Assembly: GCF_013391475.1 (NCBI RefSeq)
Contig: NZ_JACBAZ010000008.1
Coordinates: 62,001 to 126,000, forward strand
DNA: 64,000 nt
Direction: 5' to 3'
Source of the DNA: Oceaniferula marina
Lineage (GTDB): Bacteria; Verrucomicrobiota; Verrucomicrobiia; Verrucomicrobiales; Akkermansiaceae
This document shows positions 25,664 through 35,658 of the stretch, one piece after another (within the stretch, counting starts at the first letter, position 1; each line of letters begins with the position of its first letter). Below the pieces are notes generated by a model that did no database searches, was not told the DNA's origin, and saw nothing but the letters and a program-made list of their open reading frames with translations. A program made the position numbers and the translations under genes.

Positions 25664-28036
25664 CTAGTCCCGGACTTCCAGGTGCTCGAAGAAACGCTCA
25701 AAGGCATCCGGGAAAAGCCGACGTAGCTCAGCTTCATAAGCACCGGCATCGGACAGTCTGATCTCACCATCAGGTCCCCGCAATTGTTCGAGCACCATTT
25801 CCTCGGGAACCCGGGCCTCCCAGTACTTTTCCCAGGAAAAGACCGCCTCGTAAGCGCCCCGTCGCAACCGCATGGTCTCGCCGCTCTGCCCGGCATATGC
25901 CGTCGTGCTGATGGCTGTGGCTTCCTGAGCGCCTGTCCAAAGATTTCGTCCGACCATGCCCCGGCGGCTCTGCTCGGGCAATCCAAGCGCATGGAACAAA
26001 CTAGGCATCACATCCAGATGGCAGGCGGTACTTTGCTCAGGCCCCCGGCCCATCGATTGAGGCCACTTGATCAAGATCGGCACGGAGGTTTGTTCCGGCT
26101 GCAAGGATGAACAATGAAACCAACTCCCCTGCTCTTGAAATTCCTCACCATGATCACCGACAACAATGATAATGCTCTCATCGTAGCGCCCCTGCTCTTT
26201 GAGGAAGGCACAAAAATCGGCAATCTGAAAATCCACCCAGGCCACGGCATTCCAATAGCGGTTTAAAACCCGCTGGACTTCATCCTCGCTTGGATTCAGA
26301 GGGAAACGCGTGTCCTCATCAAACTCCGTAAAGGGAGGATCAAAATCATCATGCCAATAGTAGTTGTAATGCGGAGAATCCAACGCTGTAAAATAAAAGC
26401 CTCCGCCGTCAGGGCGCGATAACACCGACGAGCGAAGTTGCTCAAAACATTGGCGCTCACGCTCTGCGATCCCCAGGTTGGAAAACTCAATATTGGCATC
26501 ATCCGCCTGAACCACCACCGAGGCAAGGTTGGTTCCCGCCCCGAAGTTCGACAATCCGAAGTCCTTATACGACAGATCACAGACGGCGCGAACTTCGATC
26601 TCATAGCCTGCACGCTTGAGATACTGCAACGGCATGGCCCCGGCATAGGCACTGCGGTCTGGGATCGACTCCAGGTCATCGCGCCAAAACACCGGGACCT
26701 GACTGTGGAAAAACGAATACCAAGATAAATGGGTCGCATTCGACCCCGCCCAGGTTGAGCTCAACACTTGGCATTCTTCTTCGCGCAAGCGACTCAAAAA
26801 AGGTGCAACCTCGGGGCGGATGGCATCCCCCCGCGTGCTTTCGAGCATAAACACAAACACATCCGGTTTATGGTCCAGTGAGGGAATCTCCACCTGCATG
26901 TCTGCCCGGGGTTGCCGAAATGCCACTTGATAAGCTCCTACCCCCTCTGGAGGAGAAAACAATCCGGGGTGGAAATCAAAGGCTTTGTACTCGGCCTGAC
27001 GATCCGTTACATCCATCCACAGGGCGCCGACACCTTGTTCGACCAGCACGACCACCCAGCAAATCATCACCCCGGCCAAAACCGAGCGCACACTCATGTG
27101 TGTCTGAAAGCGCTTGGAAACAAACCAGCATCCACCGGCAAGCAACAAGCCGGACAGCCAAATGCCGATAACAATACACCAAGCCATGGCTGCTCCAACC
27201 TCCAATCCGCTGGTCTTAAGCTCCACCTCGGGCTGGAAACTTCCCGATTGGGTCATCGCATTCACCGTATGAATCAGTGGTCGGCTCCACATGATCCCGA
27301 GCAATTGATCCGCGATCACCAATAAGGGCAGCAAACCAAAGACCAACCACGGAGACCACTTCAATCCCCTCGGAGTTGCCCGAACCACAAGCTCTGCCAA
27401 TAGGCAACAGATTCCGACAAATACCCCCTGGGTAAAAAAGCGACCAATAAACACCTGAACTTTACCAAGAACCGAGAGATCCAGCGATGCAACCAAGGTC
27501 AGATTATTGGCGAGCAACGCGACAAACAAGACAAAGAAAAAGACCGCATTCCAAGGGCTGCGGTTCTTGAGCCAACCGGAAAAACCTGCCCACTCGAGCT
27601 TCGGACGACCACCCAGCGGCTGTTCACGGTATAGAAAACTCAGCACCAGAGTGACCAGCAACAAAGCTGCCACAAGGTAAAAAAAGATTGCGTGAACCTG
27701 CACAAAAAAACATCCGGCCAGTCCAAGGATCAACAGGGAAACGGAGGCCCAGGTCAAAATCGAATCTCTGGCACCCAGCAGGAATTTACAATAACGCCAC
27801 CAATAGCCGCCGACTACCGAGCCAAGCAAGCAAAGCCCGGTCACAATCAAGAGGTTGAACCCCATATTCCCGGATCCAAAACGTACCGGAATCTGCATGG
27901 ACCCGACTTCCCAGGCCCAAATAAAGGGAACCAAAGCACAGAGAATACCACCGAACCAAGCGACAATGTGAGCCACTTGGAGCGGCTCATCATGTTGCTT
28001 CACACCAAGGTGAATTCCTGTTTCGTTAAGAGGCAT
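25664..28036 (-). CDS. Membrane protein with sulfatase/phosphoethanolamine-transferase-fold domain
   Basis: A 790-residue protein with about nine membrane helices in the first 340 residues, then an extracytoplasmic alkaline-phosphatase-fold domain from about 375. Motifs are VFVFMLESTRGD (first metal site), GSNATHLS with the probable nucleophile threonine, ALDSPHYNYYW, and VVGDHGEEF (second metal site). The layout matches LtaS/EptA/YejM-type enzymes, which transfer phospho-head groups in the envelope, more than soluble sulfatases. No CxPxR sulfatase motif is present. Substrate is unknown; a lipid or glycan modification is the natural inference. Its gene ends nine bases from the convergent TSUP gene. 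Confidence 0.85.
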   Translation of the reverse strand: MPLNETGIHLGVKQHDEPLQVAHIVAWFGGILCALVPFIWAWEVGSMQIPVRFGSGNMGFNLLIVTGLCLLGSVVGGYWWRYCKFLLGARDSILTWASVSLLILGLAGCFFVQVHAIFFYLVAALLLVTLVLSFLYREQPLGGRPKLEWAGFSGWLKNRSPWNAVFFFVLFVALLANNLTLVASLDLSVLGKVQVFIGRFFTQGVFVGICCLLAELVVRATPRGLKWSPWLVFGLLPLLVIADQLLGIMWSRPLIHTVNAMTQSGSFQPEVELKTSGLEVGAAMAWCIVIGIWLSGLLLAGGCWFVSKRFQTHMSVRSVLAGVMICWVVVLVEQGVGALWMDVTDRQAEYKAFDFHPGLFSPPEGVGAYQVAFRQPRADMQVEIPSLDHKPDVFVFMLESTRGDAIRPEVAPFLSRLREEECQVLSSTWAGSNATHLSWYSFFHSQVPVFWRDDLESIPDRSAYAGAMPLQYLKRAGYEIEVRAVCDLSYKDFGLSNFGAGTNLASVVVQADDANIEFSNLGIAERERQCFEQLRSSVLSRPDGGGFYFTALDSPHYNYYWHDDFDPPFTEFDEDTRFPLNPSEDEVQRVLNRYWNAVAWVDFQIADFCAFLKEQGRYDESIIIVVGDHGEEFQEQGSWFHCSSLQPEQTSVPILIKWPQSMGRGPEQSTACHLDVMPSLFHALGLPEQSRRGMVGRNLWTGAQEATAISTTAYAGQSGETMRLRRGAYEAVFSWEKYWEARVPEEMVLEQLRGPDGEIRLSDAGAYEAELRRLFPDAFERFFEHLEVRD

Positions 28037-28151
28037 CTGCGCGGGGGGGTATCAAGATCACGAGCTTATGGCAAGCGTTCTCGATCCTTCGATGGGAATT
28101 CGAACACCTGCCACCCCCTTATCTTCGCACAGCTCAATGATCACACCACCT

Positions 28152-29030
28152 CTACTTCTCCTCTAAAAGAGGTTTGAGTGATGTCGGAAGTTTCCCTTTG
28201 CGTGGGCTCCCCTGCATCATCGTCCACAGTTTGGTGGTTTTCATCTCGGTATCGCCACCGGTTTGAAGGAAAAAGCCGTCCCCTTCCTTACCGGCATCAA
28301 CATTGGTGGCGGGATTGCGATCTCCGGTAAATTTCGCCCGATTCAGAGGTTTCCACTTCCCATCGGGCAGAAGAGCCCAGGTGTTTTGAAAACGGGCGCG
28401 ACGCACCTTTTTCGCAGACTCATAGTTTCTGCGGAAATCTTCCACAAAGGAATAGCCGCCACGCAGCTTGATCCCGGTCGTCGGCGTCCGCAACACAGTC
28501 ATCAGCTGCCACTTCTTTCGCTGGTTATCATAAAACCATCCTTTGAAATCCGTAAACTGGTTTCCATCCACCTCGATATCCTTTGCTTGAACAAAAAAAC
28601 GGATGGTCTCACCGATTTTCCAATCGTAATCGTAAAAACTCTGAGCTCCGGTGCCTTCACCGCCAAAACGCCCGGTCCTGACGCCTTCGCCTTTCGCCAG
28701 CACCTTGGCACGCTTGGATTCATCCACCGCGTGTTTATCATCCGTGTTACTCTTATCCCAAACCGAAAAAATAACCACCTTCTTACCATTGGCCAGCTCC
28801 TGCATGCCAAAGTACCCCCGATTGAAGCCCATGGCACAGTAATAGGTTCCTGGAGCCGAGCGTTGGACCACAATCTCATTGTATAAAGCCGTCGCCTCCT
28901 TCATCTCATACCCCAAATGCACCGAGCGGCATTGCCGTTTTTTTTCCATCTCCAGAACCTCCTGACTCACAGCAGAAACCACTTGAGCCAAAGCCATCAT
29001 ACAAAGCAGAACATAGGCAAATTTTCTCAT
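28152..29030 (-). CDS. Secreted DUF3472 domain protein
   Basis: A 292-residue secreted protein with a signal peptide (KFAYVLLCMMALAQVVSA). The DUF3472 core is recognisable in MGFNRGYFGMQELANGKKVV and the following FSVWD, with a preceding beta-rich segment (YYCAMGFN) and later KGWFYDN. The start is set at 29030 because it gives a proper signal peptide; an open frame to 29111 has no signal-like start. DUF3472 proteins are secreted, sometimes bind carbohydrates, and have no assigned reaction. It stands on the minus strand between the membrane phosphotransferase gene and rplS. Confidence 0.8.
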   Translation of the reverse strand: MRKFAYVLLCMMALAQVVSAVSQEVLEMEKKRQCRSVHLGYEMKEATALYNEIVVQRSAPGTYYCAMGFNRGYFGMQELANGKKVVIFSVWDKSNTDDKHAVDESKRAKVLAKGEGVRTGRFGGEGTGAQSFYDYDWKIGETIRFFVQAKDIEVDGNQFTDFKGWFYDNQRKKWQLMTVLRTPTTGIKLRGGYSFVEDFRRNYESAKKVRRARFQNTWALLPDGKWKPLNRAKFTGDRNPATNVDAGKEGDGFFLQTGGDTEMKTTKLWTMMQGSPRKGKLPTSLKPLLEEK

Positions 29031-29216
29031 ATCAGCCGTATAACGCCACCTGACGGCAAATATTTGCAATTTTTCAGTATTCTTAACGAAAAAACAGTTG
29101 CAATACGGCAACGACTGCGCTAGTTCTCCGCCCCGCGCGTTGCCAACCAGAGGTTCAACGCATCCAAGTAACGCTTTAGTAACTCAACTTCAACCCTTTT
29201 CCAACCTTACGCAGCC

Positions 29217-29564
29217 ATGAACATCATCGATAAAATCGAAAAAGAACAAATCCAAGACGTCGCAGACTTCAACGTCGGAGACAGTTTGAAAGTGCATACC
29301 CGCGTCGTCGAGGGAGGAAAAGAGCGTATCCAGATTTTCGCAGGTCTCTGCATCGGAAAAAAAGGAAGCGGCATCAACACTTCCTACACCGTGCGTAAGA
29401 TTTCCTCCGGCGAAGGCGTCGAGCGTGTCTTCCCTCTGCACACACCTCGTGTTGCCAAAATCGAAGTCACCCGCCGCGGCAAGGTGCGTCGTGCCAAACT
29501 GAACTACCTTCGCGACCGCGTCGGCAAGCGTGCGCTCTACGTTAAGCCTGCCGATCAGGACTAA
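29217..29564 (+). CDS. rplS: 50S ribosomal protein L19
   Basis: A 115-residue protein matching L19 over its length: the start [10 protein letters not shown], the central [20 protein letters not shown], and the end [19 protein letters not shown]19 lies at the interface of the subunits. It stands alone here, without the trmD or rimM genes common elsewhere, and is followed by a strong terminator 35 bases after the stop. Confidence 0.97.
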   Translation: MNIIDKIEKEQIQDVADFNVGDSLKVHTRVVEGGKERIQIFAGLCIGKKGSGINTSYTVRKISSGEGVERVFPLHTPRVAKIEVTRRGKVRRAKLNYLRDRVGKRALYVKPADQD

Positions 29565-29599
29565 TCCAGTCCCGACGAACACTTCATCACTGATTTCAT

Positions 29600-29630
29600 A
29601 AAGCCTCCTGTTTATACAGGGGGCTTTTTT
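29600..29630 (+). terminator. Rho-independent terminator of rplS
   Basis: AAAGCCTCCTG, a TTTATA loop, then CAGGGGGCTTTTTT form a G+C-rich stem ending in six Ts (one G-T or bulged pair). Confidence 0.9.
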
Positions 29631-29739
29631 CATGGAAATTTGCCACCTTTGTTGTAAGCATTTCCTAAGTATCTCAGTAAGTCTACTGTTCGACATTCCC
29701 CAGATCGCTTTTTCGATTCACTATCCACCTTCCTACTCC

Positions 29740-30687
29740 ATGCGCATTCCCGTCCCCATTGCTATCCTGTCCTGTGTGATCGCAACTGGCAGCGTGTGGT
29801 ATTTCGGCTCCCGGGACGCCGATTTCACCACGCCACCCAGCGCTGAAGAAAACCAGGAAGCCAAAGAACAATGGAAAAAAGAAAACGCCCCTGCCCCTGC
29901 AGCATCGATCACCAGCACTGACACTCAGGTAAAAAAACAAGCACCAAAAGCGCCCAAACTGGTCAAACCCAAACGCGTCAAGCCCCCCAAACCCAAACGA
30001 CTCCCCACAGGAGACCTCGGCGTCTCCCCCCAGCTTTCGGAATACGGCATTCTGGCCAACGAGGGTGCCCCGTCGATGGTTCAGCTGGCTCAGGAGCTGG
30101 AAAGCCAACAAGCATGGCAACACGCGCTGCTCGCCTGGGAACGGGTCCTCGACACAACCAAAGCAAGCCCAGAGGAAGCCAGCATGGCCCATAAAGCCAT
30201 TACCCGCCTCAAACCCAAACAACCAGCATGGAACCCGGATCCACTGGGAGATATCACCATCACCCTGCACGCCGGAGCCACCATCAAAAACAAGCAAGCT
30301 CTCGAGTCCGCCTTAAAACAAACGGCTGACTCCATCGCCCAGGCATCAGGCTACATCCTTAAGGTGACATTCCAAACCAGCATTGGAAAAGGAACACCAC
30401 CCGATACCCCACGCGTGCCCATTGCCATCTGGTTCACCCGCAGCGATGGAAAACGGCAGGGGGAAACCCCACCGCTGTCATTCATGGCAGCTCCCGACGA
30501 CGTCGAAACACTCACCAAACAATGCAAACTCGGCGTTTACAATCTGCTGCGGGCTCATTTGGCCGAAACCACCGCCTTCAGCCCCTTACCCGAAGCCGAT
30601 CCAGACACACCCGCTGAGCTACGCCTGAACTCCCACATCACCCGTTTCATGTGGCGCGAATTCGCCAACAGCCTAAACTCGAACTGA
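29740..30687 (+). CDS. Hypothetical membrane-anchored protein, Lys/Pro-rich linker
   Basis: A 315-residue protein with an N-terminal signal anchor (RIPVPIAILSCVIATGSVWYF). A charged, Ala/Pro/Lys-rich linker at about residues 40-88 (KAPKLVKPKRVKPPKPKR) is followed by a globular C-terminal part with a TPR-like helix pair (MVQLAQELESQQAWQHALLA) around 105-140. No family was recognised. The linker resembles TonB-like or peptidoglycan-spanning regions, but no TonB C-terminal box is visible. The ATG at 29740 is preferred because the upstream extension to 29632 overlaps the rplS terminator region. Confidence 0.7.
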   Translation: MRIPVPIAILSCVIATGSVWYFGSRDADFTTPPSAEENQEAKEQWKKENAPAPAASITSTDTQVKKQAPKAPKLVKPKRVKPPKPKRLPTGDLGVSPQLSEYGILANEGAPSMVQLAQELESQQAWQHALLAWERVLDTTKASPEEASMAHKAITRLKPKQPAWNPDPLGDITITLHAGATIKNKQALESALKQTADSIAQASGYILKVTFQTSIGKGTPPDTPRVPIAIWFTRSDGKRQGETPPLSFMAAPDDVETLTKQCKLGVYNLLRAHLAETTAFSPLPEADPDTPAELRLNSHITRFMWREFANSLNSN

Positions 30688-30810
30688 CAACAGTTGAGTA
30701 GCTCGCTGAGAGATTGCCCCCCTACTCACAAGTCTGCACCCCGGGAACAATCGCGGGGAAAAACAACGGGGACGAAAAAACGAACTCCCTAAATACAGTA
30801 AACACCGTAA

Positions 30811-30852
30811 AATAAACCACCCCGGAAGCATACAAAGCACGCGCCCGGGGTG
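30811..30852 (-). terminator. Rho-independent terminator of the TPR gene
   Basis: On the minus strand CACCCCGG pairs with CCGGGGTG and is followed by GTTTATTTTA. It lies just after the stop of the minus-strand TPR gene that ends at 30884. Confidence 0.8.
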
Positions 30853-30883
30853 AATGGAATCGGTTCAGGCCGATAGACCTTGC

Positions 30884-32305
30884 TTAGCCTGTGTAGGATT
30901 GCTCCACGCGCTGGGCAACGTCACGGTATCCGTAATCGACTTCGTAAATTTGCTTAAAGCTGTCCAAGGCCGCTGAGGCATCACCCGTCTCCTCATGGAT
31001 GAGCCCTTTTTCATACAGCACTTCTTTTTTGGTTCCGTCCATGCTGAGCAGATCCTCCAGGGCATCTGAAAGCTGCTTGATCGCCAAATCATACATGTTT
31101 TTAGCTTTAAATGTTCGCCCAAGCAAAAGCAGCACGCGGGTCCGAATATGCGGGTTCCGGGTGGCTTGCTGCAAATGTGGAATCGCAGCACTGAAATCAC
31201 CGGCATTGTAGAGAGCCAGACCGAGCTCATAACGAAGCTGCGGATCGGTCGGGTTGCGATCCACCCGCTCCTGGGCCTCACTCACCTGTTCACTCGTGCG
31301 ATCACTCACCAACGCTTCATACTGCTGGCGCAGTTCCTCGTTATCGGGGTCGGCAGCACAAGCCTCCCTGAGTTGAGTGATCTGATACTCAGCCGCCTTG
31401 TCTTTCATATACGCCGCTTTGTTTTGCAAAGCCACGTCCTTTTGACTCAATTCAAAGGCATACTGGAAAAACGAATAGGCATTGGGCCAGTCTTCCAACT
31501 GCTCGTATAGATCGGCAATTTCTTTGACCAGTGCCAGGTTCTGATTATCTCCGGCATAGTCTTCAGACAGTCGGGCCAGCTTTTCCATCATCTGATCCCG
31601 GGTCATCGCCGCACGGTTCGCAGACTCGAGCTCCGCGGCATCATCGCCACTTCGCATCACATCACGAAAACTTTCAGCCTCCTCCCACTTCTGCTTCTTC
31701 ATCGAAGCCCGGGCCGTGGCATCCTTGGACCCCTTCACCGCATCCATATCGGTGACGTCCTGTTTCACAATGTCGTTGTAAACATCCGCGGCCTTGTCGG
31801 GTTCATCACGGGCCAGATAATGCTCCGCCAGTTTGTGCAGCAACTTGGTATTCTCAGGGGCACCACTACGGACCGTTTCAAGTGCGAACGCTGCAGTATC
31901 AAGCATGTTCAGACGCATGGCGTTATCGAACAACAAATCATTCGCCCCTCCATCAAAGGGGGCCTTTGCCAACTCCTCCTCCAACGCACCCAAAGCAGCC
32001 ATGGGATCTTTTTTCCCCTGGTTCTGGATTTTCATCAAGGTCACGGAGGAAACGCCCCCCCCGCCCATTCCGAACAAACCCTTTTTCTTTTTGCTACCAG
32101 CCGTATCGGCAGCCGCACTGTTCCGAGCCAAGCGCCGAGCATCCAAAAAACCGGGTGTATCTTTTAACACAACCAAACATAGCTTGATTGCATAGGTGAA
32201 ATTGCGCTGCTCAAAAGCACTCTGAGCCTTCAACCACAAGGCCTTGATATCAGAGGAAAGTTGGGCTTCAGTTAATTCGGTAGGTGGATTCGATTCTTCA
32301 CTCAT
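30884..32305 (-). CDS. Cytoplasmic TPR-repeat protein
   Basis: A 473-residue protein lacking a signal peptide, with tetratricopeptide units at both ends. An N-terminal one is at about residues 20-55 (FEQRNFTYAIKLCLVVL). Later units include LAEHYLARDEPDKAADVYND and RYELGLALYNAGDFSAAIPH, and the last repeat is LYEKGLIHEETGDASAALDS. A Gly/Lys-rich loop (GSKKKKGLFGMGGGG) near residue 70 separates the first repeat from the rest. It is probably a scaffold protein; partners are unknown. The gene ends in a terminator and is divergent from the metal-efflux operon. Confidence 0.8.
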   Translation of the reverse strand: MSEESNPPTELTEAQLSSDIKALWLKAQSAFEQRNFTYAIKLCLVVLKDTPGFLDARRLARNSAAADTAGSKKKKGLFGMGGGGVSSVTLMKIQNQGKKDPMAALGALEEELAKAPFDGGANDLLFDNAMRLNMLDTAAFALETVRSGAPENTKLLHKLAEHYLARDEPDKAADVYNDIVKQDVTDMDAVKGSKDATARASMKKQKWEEAESFRDVMRSGDDAAELESANRAAMTRDQMMEKLARLSEDYAGDNQNLALVKEIADLYEQLEDWPNAYSFFQYAFELSQKDVALQNKAAYMKDKAAEYQITQLREACAADPDNEELRQQYEALVSDRTSEQVSEAQERVDRNPTDPQLRYELGLALYNAGDFSAAIPHLQQATRNPHIRTRVLLLLGRTFKAKNMYDLAIKQLSDALEDLLSMDGTKKEVLYEKGLIHEETGDASAALDSFKQIYEVDYGYRDVAQRVEQSYTG

Positions 32306-32513
32306 AGTCAGTCACTCGTTGAATTCTTTTCGCTGGATGATTCCAGTCTCATTGAACGCGTTGCATCATGTCCAAATGAGACGCCTTGGCAAGCTCACTT
32401 CCCACAATTCATTTAGATTTTTTTGTGCATCTACAATGACGTCACAAACAAGATCGCAGACAAGCGGATCCTTTCAACTTGACTTCCCTAGAAAATACAA
32501 GAGGGTCCCTGCA

Positions 32514-33047
32514 ATGCGTATCTTTGGTTCCGCCCTGATCATGATTCTTCTCGTCACCGCCTACGGGCGCTGTGTCACGGATCAGTTCGGGATCTTTGGC
32601 CCAAGCCAATCCGTCTGCTGCCAGTTGACCTGCCATGAAGAACAGGCTGAAGAACAAGATGCTGCAACACCTCAACAAGGGAGCCTCGCCCACCACGATC
32701 ACGACCACACTCATGATCACAGCCACGCGCCAGGTGACGCCCCGTGTTCCCCCACGGAAGACAATGAGCCCAAACCTGAGGAAAACCCATGCCAATTGTG
32801 CTTCATCCTCGATAGCGACAGCATGCTGCCCAGCCAGGACCTCAAGGTCCCCAGCCCTTCCCTGACCGATCTCTGCGGCCTTCAATGGATCTCACCCTTC
32901 GACGGAATTTTACCCAATGGTGGACCTCCGGCAGAATCGCAGAACCGCCCCCCGACCAATTTCCCCGATGACACCGATGAGCAAGACTCCCAGCTCAAAC
33001 AGCAACATCGGAAAAACACTCCCGTCCGAGGCCCCTCCCTCGTTTGA
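32514..33047 (+). CDS. Secreted histidine-rich protein, first gene of the efflux operon
   Basis: A 177-residue protein with a signal-like N-terminus (RIFGSALIMILLVTAYG) and a histidine-rich stretch HHDHDHTHDHSH near residues 59-70. Cysteine pairs occur on either side (SVCCQLTC and PCQLCF). Such segments bind Zn, Cu, Ni or Co, so it is plausibly a periplasmic metal-binding partner of the RND efflux system encoded next. The start at 32514 has GAGGG about seven bases upstream, and the open frame beyond it to 32244 is not signal-like. No known family was recognised. Confidence 0.7.
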   Translation: MRIFGSALIMILLVTAYGRCVTDQFGIFGPSQSVCCQLTCHEEQAEEQDAATPQQGSLAHHDHDHTHDHSHAPGDAPCSPTEDNEPKPEENPCQLCFILDSDSMLPSQDLKVPSPSLTDLCGLQWISPFDGILPNGGPPAESQNRPPTNFPDDTDEQDSQLKQQHRKNTPVRGPSLV

Positions 33048-33186
33048 TCCCAAGGCCGTCACTCTCGATTGAGTTGACCAGTGCCTGATTCACGTCAACG
33101 AAGCCGAACCATGGTTCCGCTTTGCCTTTAAGCTGCGGCCTTCCTGTTCCGAGACCTCTTCTTCAGAGATCAAACCCAATTTCTCC

Positions 33187-34455
33187 ATGTCTTTTTTTAC
33201 CTGTTTTACCCACCGTTTCATCAAAGTCCCCCTTCGCCGACCAAGCTTCCTGAGCCTTGCTTTACTCACTCTGACCTCAAGCACCAGCCTCGCATCCGAG
33301 GCGCTCATCATCTCCCTTCATTCCATACCCGACCGGATCCGCAAACAAAACCCGGAACTGAATGCGGCCCGATACCGCATCGCCGAAGCCCGCGGGCGAC
33401 TGCACCAGTCTGGCAGGAAAAGCAACCCGGAACTCGATATCGACTTCGGTCACAATGCCGATTTCCGCGAACGAAGCCTGACCGTCGGGATTTCACAAAA
33501 ATTCCCACTCACCAACCGCCTGGCACTTGAAAAATCGGTCTCGACCACCGCCCTCGAAGGCGCCCAGGCCGAGGTCCGTGACGTAGAACGAAGGTTGATC
33601 GCCGAAAGCAAACAAATCCTGATCAAAACCCTCGCCATCCGCCGCCAGAAAGCGCTACTCCAACAACAGGCCAAGGTCGCCGAACAACTCGCCTCCTTCA
33701 TCGGCGAAGCCGCCAAAAAAGGAGAAGGCTCCAGCCTCGATGCCGGACAAGCCAAACTCGAAGCTGCCCAGTTCATCAACCGCATTCGTCAACTCGACGC
33801 CGAAGCGGCAAGCCTCGCCGGAACCCTCAAACCGCTACTCGGCATGCCAAGCACCGCTCCCCTCGTGGTCAGCGGCAGCCTGCCGGAAATCCCACTCCCC
33901 AAACGTTCATCCGACACCACCCGCCGCCCGGACCTGCAGGCGGCTCGCCTTGCTGTCCGTGAAGCCAGCGAGTCAGCCGCTCTGGAACGCAGCAAATGCC
34001 AGGAAGATATCGAGCTATCCTTTTCCGGAGGATTAGAACGCAGTGAGGATGCTCCGGAAGGTTACGACACGGAGGCCATTTTCAGCTTTGGTGTTAGCAT
34101 CCCCCTTCCTTTCTGGAATAAAAATGAAGGGGCCATCCAGGAAGCTGAGGCCAGGGCCATGAGAAAATCCCATGAGGCCAAAGCCCTCGACTCATCCATC
34201 CGTCACGAAGCCGCCACCGCTTATGCCGAAATGAGAGAGTGGGCCAAGCTGGCATCCGAGATCACCACCACCCTGCTCCCACTGGCAGAACAACAAGCCA
34301 AACTCGCCGACCAAGCATACCGAGAGGGCCAGGGAGACCTTCAGGCAAGCCTGAGAACCCGCGAACAACTGCTCGAACTCGCATCCTCGCGACTGGACGC
34401 ATTGCGCGATTTTCATCTGGCAAAAACACGCTACGAATCAGCACTCGGACGCTAA
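33187..34455 (+). CDS. Outer membrane efflux protein, TolC/CzcC family
   Basis: A 422-residue outer-membrane channel protein with a signal region (LSLALLTLTSSTSLASEA). Two OEP repeats follow: the first from about residue 50 (NPELNAARYRIAEARGRL) and the second near 240 (RPDLQAARLAVREASESAAL), each ending in long coiled-coil helices (EAQVRDVERRLI-type segments). This is the CzcC-type component forming the exit duct of a tripartite metal pump with the adaptor and permease encoded next. Gap to the adaptor gene is 33 bases. Confidence 0.88.
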   Translation: MSFFTCFTHRFIKVPLRRPSFLSLALLTLTSSTSLASEALIISLHSIPDRIRKQNPELNAARYRIAEARGRLHQSGRKSNPELDIDFGHNADFRERSLTVGISQKFPLTNRLALEKSVSTTALEGAQAEVRDVERRLIAESKQILIKTLAIRRQKALLQQQAKVAEQLASFIGEAAKKGEGSSLDAGQAKLEAAQFINRIRQLDAEAASLAGTLKPLLGMPSTAPLVVSGSLPEIPLPKRSSDTTRRPDLQAARLAVREASESAALERSKCQEDIELSFSGGLERSEDAPEGYDTEAIFSFGVSIPLPFWNKNEGAIQEAEARAMRKSHEAKALDSSIRHEAATAYAEMREWAKLASEITTTLLPLAEQQAKLADQAYREGQGDLQASLRTREQLLELASSRLDALRDFHLAKTRYESALGR

Positions 34456-34488
34456 AACGCCTCATTACCATTCATCCACTTTTTTACC

Positions 34489-35613
34489 ATGAACGCATCT
34501 CTTTGTCACATTCTCACAATCATCGGGCTCGGTCTCTGCACCTCATTCGGTGCCGAATCCTCCGAAGACCCATCCAACTTTATCTCCCTGCGCCCGGAAG
34601 GTGTGCGCAACCTTGGCATCGAATACCGTGAAGTCGAAGTCAAGGATTTCGAACGAACCATCTTCGCTATCGGAACCATCCGTGAAATCCCCAGTAACCA
34701 CTCGGTTCTCAGCTCCCGAATCGCAGGCCGAATCATCGACGTCAAGGCCTTCGAAGGCGACCAGGTCAAAAAAGGTGATGTTCTGGTCAAGGTGGAAAGC
34801 CGCCAACCCGGTAGTCCACCACCAGTGATCGAACTCAAAGCGCCTCGCGACGGACTGATCTTCACCAGCCATATCAAACTCGGAGAACCCGTCGAACCGG
34901 CAAACGAACTCCTCGATATCATGGACCTCCGCGAAGTCTGGGCCACGGCCCAGGTCCCCGAAGATGCCGTCAGCCAGCTCAAACCCGGCACCAAAGCCCA
35001 TATCCGAATTCCGGCACTCGGAGGGGTCAATATCGATGGTGAATTGTTCCGCTTCGATACCAAAGCCGACAGCAAAGGCGGCACCATCGGGGCGATTTTC
35101 CGCGTCCCGAACAAAGACAACCGCCTCCGCCCAGGTATGCGTGCCGAATTCTCAATCGTGACCTCCAGTCGGAAAAATGTCATGGCCGTCCCAAGGGAAG
35201 CCCTTCAAGGGGATGCATCCAACCGCGTCGTCTATGTCAAACACATCGAAATCCCGAATGCCTTCAAACGACTCCCCGTACAAACCGGGGAAAAAAATGA
35301 CCGCTATGTCGAAATCATCAGCGGCCTGTTTGAAGGCGATGAAGTAGTCACCACCGGCTCCTACGCTCTGAGTTTTGCCTCGGGCTCCGGCCTATCCTTA
35401 AAAGAAGCGCTCGATGCCGCCCACGGCCACGAGCACAATGAGGACGGATCAAAAATGACCGAGGAACAGCTCGCAGCAAAAAAAGGAACAGAAGCGGAGC
35501 AACCGTCCGCCTGGACCCAACCGCTCACCTTGTTGTTCATGGCTAGCTCCGCCATCTTGCTGGCTTTGCTCATCATCAGTGGCATCCGCCAGGCAAAACC
35601 ATCCCAAGCCTGA
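34489..35613 (+). CDS. RND efflux periplasmic adaptor with C-terminal membrane helix
   Basis: A 374-residue CzcB/CusB-type membrane-fusion protein joining the inner-membrane pump to the outer-membrane channel. It has a signal peptide, then the lipoyl/barrel-sandwich half (AGRIIDVKAFEGDQVKKGDV), the beta-barrel segment (VWATAQVPEDAVSQLKPG), and the C-terminal part ending VYVKHIEIPNAFKRLPVQTG. Two features are atypical: a short His-containing segment (AAHGHEHNEDG) and a hydrophobic C-terminal helix (LTLLFMASSAILLALLIISG) that should anchor the protein in the membrane. CzcB lacks such a helix. The coiled-coil hairpin is short. Confidence 0.88.
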   Translation: MNASLCHILTIIGLGLCTSFGAESSEDPSNFISLRPEGVRNLGIEYREVEVKDFERTIFAIGTIREIPSNHSVLSSRIAGRIIDVKAFEGDQVKKGDVLVKVESRQPGSPPPVIELKAPRDGLIFTSHIKLGEPVEPANELLDIMDLREVWATAQVPEDAVSQLKPGTKAHIRIPALGGVNIDGELFRFDTKADSKGGTIGAIFRVPNKDNRLRPGMRAEFSIVTSSRKNVMAVPREALQGDASNRVVYVKHIEIPNAFKRLPVQTGEKNDRYVEIISGLFEGDEVVTTGSYALSFASGSGLSLKEALDAAHGHEHNEDGSKMTEEQLAAKKGTEAEQPSAWTQPLTLLFMASSAILLALLIISGIRQAKPSQA

Positions 35614-35658
35614 TGTAACCTAACCAGCCCACCTGTTGAATCATTCACTTCACCCACT

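Noticed and set aside
32480-32513. MerR-type metal operator before the efflux operon
   Set aside because: TTGACT and a partial inverted repeat are present, but no -10 at 19-20 bases; the GAGGG there more likely serves as a ribosome-binding site.
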